A stretch of 10,904 nucleotides of DNA from Balneolales bacterium (GTDB taxonomy: Bacteria > Bacteroidota > Rhodothermia > Balneolales > Natronogracilivirgulaceae). The stretch spans positions 1 to 10,904 of the forward strand of contig SKYW01000094.1 of the NCBI GenBank assembly GCA_007127695.1, in the 5' to 3' direction. The notes below the pieces were generated by a model. It saw only the letters and a list, made by a program, of their open reading frames with translations. It was not told the DNA's origin and did no database searches. The position numbers were made by a program, and so were the translations under genes. How positions within the stretch are numbered: the stretch's first letter is position 1; each line of letters opens with the position of its first letter. Of this stretch, positions 7,124 to 10,904 are shown in pieces.

Positions 7124-7236
7124 ACGAAGGGCGGAAAAGGCGGGGACGCTGCGCAAGGATCGGATGCACATCACAAATGTTGCAAGAGTAAAATATTCGC
7201 TGAACGCCAGCCGGTGAACAGTTGTTTTTGGCACTG

Positions 7237-7264
7237 TTAGCATTCGATTATGACAGAGTGCTAA
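7237..7264 (+). promoter_or_regulatory. Upstream CIRCE-like HrcA operator, 10-nt spacer
   Basis: TTAGCATTC (7237-7245) and GAGTGCTAA (7256-7264) match the CIRCE arms (TTAGCACTC / GAGTGCTAA) with a single mismatch in the left arm. The spacer is 10 nt rather than the usual 9. It lies upstream of the candidate -35 box. CIRCE is the operator of the heat-shock repressor HrcA. hrcA itself is not in the window. Confidence 0.75.
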
Positions 7265-7281
7265 AATGTAAAAAATACCTC

Positions 7282-7310
7282 TTGCGCAGTTAGAAGGCAT
7301 TTCTTATTAT
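7282..7310 (+). promoter_or_regulatory. Sigma70-type promoter of groESL
   Basis: TTGCGC (7282-7287) and TATTAT (7305-7310) are separated by 17 bp, placing the transcript start near 7317. It lies between two CIRCE elements, with the second one falling in the 5' leader, as expected for HrcA control of groESL. The leader to the groES ATG would be about 70 nt. Confidence 0.6.
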
Positions 7311-7326
7311 TGGCACGAATATAAAA

Positions 7327-7353
7327 CTGGCACTCATTAAGCAAGAGTGCTAA
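7327..7353 (+). promoter_or_regulatory. CIRCE operator (HrcA site) in the groES leader
   Basis: CTGGCACTC (7327-7335), a 9-nt spacer, then GAGTGCTAA (7345-7353). The right arm is a perfect CIRCE arm, the left arm has two changes, and the spacer is canonical. The position just downstream of the predicted transcript start suits repression of groESL by HrcA, relieved on heat shock when GroEL is occupied by unfolded proteins (known for the family). Confidence 0.85.
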
Positions 7354-7386
7354 ACATAATCACCACCAAACTAGAAGAGCAACATT

Positions 7387-7674
7387 ATGGCAAGTATCAA
7401 ACCTCTTAGTGACAGAGTACTGGTTCGCCCGGATTCCGCTGAAGAAAAAACCAGCTCCGGGATCATCATTCCTGATTCAGCGAAAGAGAAGCCGCAGCGC
7501 GGCACCGTGGTTGCGGTAGGAGACGGCCGGGTCGAGGATGGAAAGAAATTCGACATGTCGGTCAAGGAAGGCGACAAGGTGCTGTATGGCAAGTATGCCG
7601 GAACGGAGATCGAGATCGACGGCGAAGAGCTGATGATCATGCGCGAAAACGACATCCTCGGCATTCTTTCCTGA
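7387..7674 (+). CDS. groES: Co-chaperonin GroES (Cpn10)
   Basis: The 10-kDa lid of the GroEL chaperonin; seven copies cap the folding chamber in an ATP-dependent way. The 95-aa product has the full family pattern: [11 protein letters not shown] near the start, then the mobile loop about 17-33, whose hydrophobic tripeptide I-I-I (26-28) is the part that contacts GroEL, here in S-S-G-I-I-I-P. Next come [11 protein letters not shown] and the ending E-N-D-I-L-G-I. Length is normal. The start at 7387 has the best ribosome site in the window, AGAAGAG at 7373-7379, 7 nt before the ATG. It is followed 47 bp later by groEL and is controlled by the two CIRCE elements upstream. Confidence 0.97.
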   Translation: MASIKPLSDRVLVRPDSAEEKTSSGIIIPDSAKEKPQRGTVVAVGDGRVEDGKKFDMSVKEGDKVLYGKYAGTEIEIDGEELMIMRENDILGILS

Positions 7675-7718
7675 TAAGCTTTCATTCAAACATATTAATC
7701 CATAAAACAGAAATCTGA

Positions 7719-9371
<1,653 letters not shown>

Positions 9372-9389
9372 GTCCGTCCCCGATCCCGT

Positions 9390-9409
9390 CTTTCAGCACT
9401 GTCTGAAAG
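9390..9409 (+). other. Short perfect hairpin after groEL
   Basis: CTTTCAG (9390-9396) and CTGAAAG (9403-9409) form a perfect 7-bp stem with a 6-nt loop, 19 nt after the groEL stop and 10 nt before the main terminator stem. There is no T-run after it, so it is not itself a terminator. It may protect the mRNA 3' end, or be chance. Confidence 0.45.
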
Positions 9410-9418
9410 CCGAAATAT

Positions 9419-9459
9419 AAACCCGGTATCCCGAACAGTTCGGGGTATCGGGTTTTTTT
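9419..9459 (+). terminator. Strong intrinsic terminator of groESL
   Basis: A near-perfect stem of about 17 bp: 9419-9435 pairs with 9439-9455 around the 3-nt loop CAG, with only two G-U pairs. Seven T (9453-9459) follow. It ends the groESL transcript and separates it from the converging transporter gene. Confidence 0.92.
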
Positions 9460-9495
9460 ATTTCGGGAAATGGTTTTGCAAATGGTATTTCCGGA

Positions 9496-10904
9496 TCAGT
9501 CTTTCAGCTTCTTTTCAATTTCTTCGTCCAGCAGCGCCGGGTTCTCCGTCATCTCATCCTTTGGCTCGGATACCAGGAACCAGGCTGCTGCTGAAAATGC
9601 GACCGTAATCGCGCAGATCACCAGCAGGATGGATTTGTTGTCCACGGCCTGCATGATATCCCCGACGGCGAAACTGGATACCAGCTGCGGCAGCACCACC
9701 GACAGGTTGAACAGACCCATGTAGAGCCCCATCTGGTTCTGTGCGATTTTCTGGGACATGATCGCAAACGGGAGGCTGATGATCGAGGCCCAGCCGATGC
9801 CTGCCACCATCATCAGGATGTAGAGCGTCCAGGGTGTGTCGCCCAAAAATACGATGAGCGTATACCCGATGGCCATGATGACCAGGGCCGTGGCGTGGAC
9901 CCGCACCCGGCCGAACCTGTTGGCAAGCGGGCCGAGCGCCAGCACCGGGATGATCGCGGCTATCAGGTTCAGCGAAAAGAAGCTCCAGTTGACCACGCTG
10001 CCCACGCCCACGTCGGTGAGTTCGGGCATCCGGTAGGACACAAAGGCGAAAAAGTAGATGAACATGCTCTGCACGCCAATCCAGGAGAAGGAGTGCGCCG
10101 CCAGTACTTTCTGAAAGCCGATCTTACCGGCTTCTTCTTTGGATTTGCCTTCTTCCGATTTGAACAGGGTCTCACCGATCAGGTAGATGGTGACAATGAG
10201 GGCAAACATCTCGAAATAGTAGCCCGGGAATTCAAATCCGCTCAGGCGCTTGACGATGGCGTAGATGCCGTACATCAGGAACCCCCAGAGCGGACGTATG
10301 CTGATCAGGATGCGGGACAGGGAAGCGTCGCTGACACTTTGCGGCGTGTCGTCGTTTCCGGACAGTTCTTTGGCGATGGCATCCTCATCCTCTCCGTAGC
10401 GGCCCAGGTATTTCGGTTCCTTGATGAAGAACGGCGGTATCACCGAGAAGGCAAAAACCAGGAACACACCGAAATAGAGCAGGACGATGTTCCCGAAAAT
10501 GGCGCCGATCGCATACGAAAGAACACCGAAGGTGCCCGAGACCGTCTGCATCCATGTATAGCCCTTGGTTCGTTCGCTTCCCTCCGGCGTGACATCGGCG
10601 ATGATGGACCGGGTGGGATTGAACGAGATATTGATGGACAGGTCCAGGACCATCGAGATAAGGATCGCAATGCCGAGGATGCCTTCCAGCCCCAGTCCCG
10701 CCTGGATCACGCCGATGTTGGGCAGCGCCAGGATCATAAGCGAAGCCAGCACCCCGCCAATGACGATGAAGGCCCGCCGCCTTCCGTTCCATATCCAGAC
10801 CTTATCGCTGATGATGCCGATGATCACCTGTCCCAGGATGCCGGCAATCGGACCGGTGGCCCAGACCAGTCCAATATCCGATATTTCGAGTCCATACTGG
10901 TAGG
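9496..10904 (-). CDS. MFS transporter, SLC45 / GPH-like sugar transporter (5' end outside window)
   Basis: A polytopic inner-membrane carrier. The frame stays open to the right edge, so the start lies outside; 468 residues are visible and probably only the first TM segment or so is missing. The edge reads Y-Q-Y-G-L-E-I-S-D-I-G-L-V-W-A-T-G-P, followed by the MFS loop 2-3 motif G-I-I-S-D-K with G-R-R-R-A-F. The second half has G-W-A-S-I-I-S-L-P-F-A-I-M-S, close to the pattern of SLC45 and plant sucrose carriers, and L-A-N-R-F-G-R-V-R as the repeated motif A. A long acidic central loop (with E-D-E-D-A-I-A-K-E-L) separates the halves, and the tail is charged (L-D-E-E-I-E-K-K-L-K-D). By family, it likely imports a sugar or disaccharide with a cation. 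Substrate cannot be read from the sequence and no sugar enzymes are in view. An ATG-like GTG at 10827 is internal, not the real start. Confidence 0.85.
   Translation of the reverse strand, partial: YQYGLEISDIGLVWATGPIAGILGQVIIGIISDKVWIWNGRRRAFIVIGGVLASLMILALPNIGVIQAGLGLEGILGIAILISMVLDLSINISFNPTRSIIADVTPEGSERTKGYTWMQTVSGTFGVLSYAIGAIFGNIVLLYFGVFLVFAFSVIPPFFIKEPKYLGRYGEDEDAIAKELSGNDDTPQSVSDASLSRILISIRPLWGFLMYGIYAIVKRLSGFEFPGYYFEMFALIVTIYLIGETLFKSEEGKSKEEAGKIGFQKVLAAHSFSWIGVQSMFIYFFAFVSYRMPELTDVGVGSVVNWSFFSLNLIAAIIPVLALGPLANRFGRVRVHATALVIMAIGYTLIVFLGDTPWTLYILMMVAGIGWASIISLPFAIMSQKIAQNQMGLYMGLFNLSVVLPQLVSSFAVGDIMQAVDNKSILLVICAITVAFSAAAWFLVSEPKDEMTENPALLDEEIEKKLKD

Noticed and set aside
7200..7212. 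GCTG/CAGC stem after rsmA as a possible terminator
   Set aside because: A 4-bp stem with the T-rich stretch too far downstream; too weak to call.
6479..7300. A 273-codon open frame antisense to rsmA reaching into the groESL control region
   Set aside because: It overlaps the whole C-terminal half of a clear rsmA and the upstream CIRCE element; the product has no recognisable motif.
9466..9492. GGAAAT / ATTTCC inverted repeat just after the transporter stop
   Set aside because: Only 6 bp with a 15-nt loop and no T-run on the minus strand after it, so it is not supported as a terminator.

Overview
The window reads as an ordinary chromosomal stretch of a free-living bacterium of the Bacteroidota/Balneolota/Rhodothermota kind. 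That placement is inference. It rests on a high-potential iron-sulfur protein (known in Rhodothermus respiration), a lipoprotein-like M28 peptidase with a PA-type insert, an alanine dehydrogenase with an N-terminal extension, and several genes without a clear Shine-Dalgarno sequence. Composition looks even across the window. I saw no insertion sequence, integrase, tRNA, rRNA or CRISPR array.

Layout from left to right. The N-terminal part of a nitroreductase-family gene reads leftwards off the left edge. A divergent region of about 290 bp with one good promoter candidate leads into a rightward gene for a two-TM potassium channel with two RCK (TrkA-type) modules. That gene ends at a terminator hairpin shared with a converging leftward cluster. 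In order of transcription the cluster is alanine dehydrogenase (6154 to 4934), M28 metallopeptidase (4882 to 3227), a small three-TM protein of unknown function (3145 to 2777) and a HiPIP-type iron-sulfur protein (2734 to 2390). Its gaps are 51, 81 and 42 bp with no internal terminator seen, so it may be one transcript. Peptide hydrolysis, alanine oxidation and an electron carrier would fit amino-acid catabolism feeding respiration, but that link is only contextual.

Divergent from alanine dehydrogenase is rsmA/ksgA (16S rRNA dimethyltransferase). A 263-bp regulatory region follows, with two CIRCE-type HrcA operators and a sigma70-type promoter, then groES and groEL. groEL is followed by a short perfect hairpin and a strong intrinsic terminator. 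Converging on it from the right edge is the 5'-truncated gene of a major facilitator of the SLC45/glycoside-pentoside-hexuronide type, probably a sugar transporter.

I found no convincing evidence of an undescribed system. The best points for a second look are the degenerate nucleotide site in the channel's first RCK module, the double CIRCE with one off-length spacer, the HiPIP with a mixed Tat/lipoprotein-like leader beside an unknown membrane protein, and a small 15-bp tandem repeat inside the leftward cluster.
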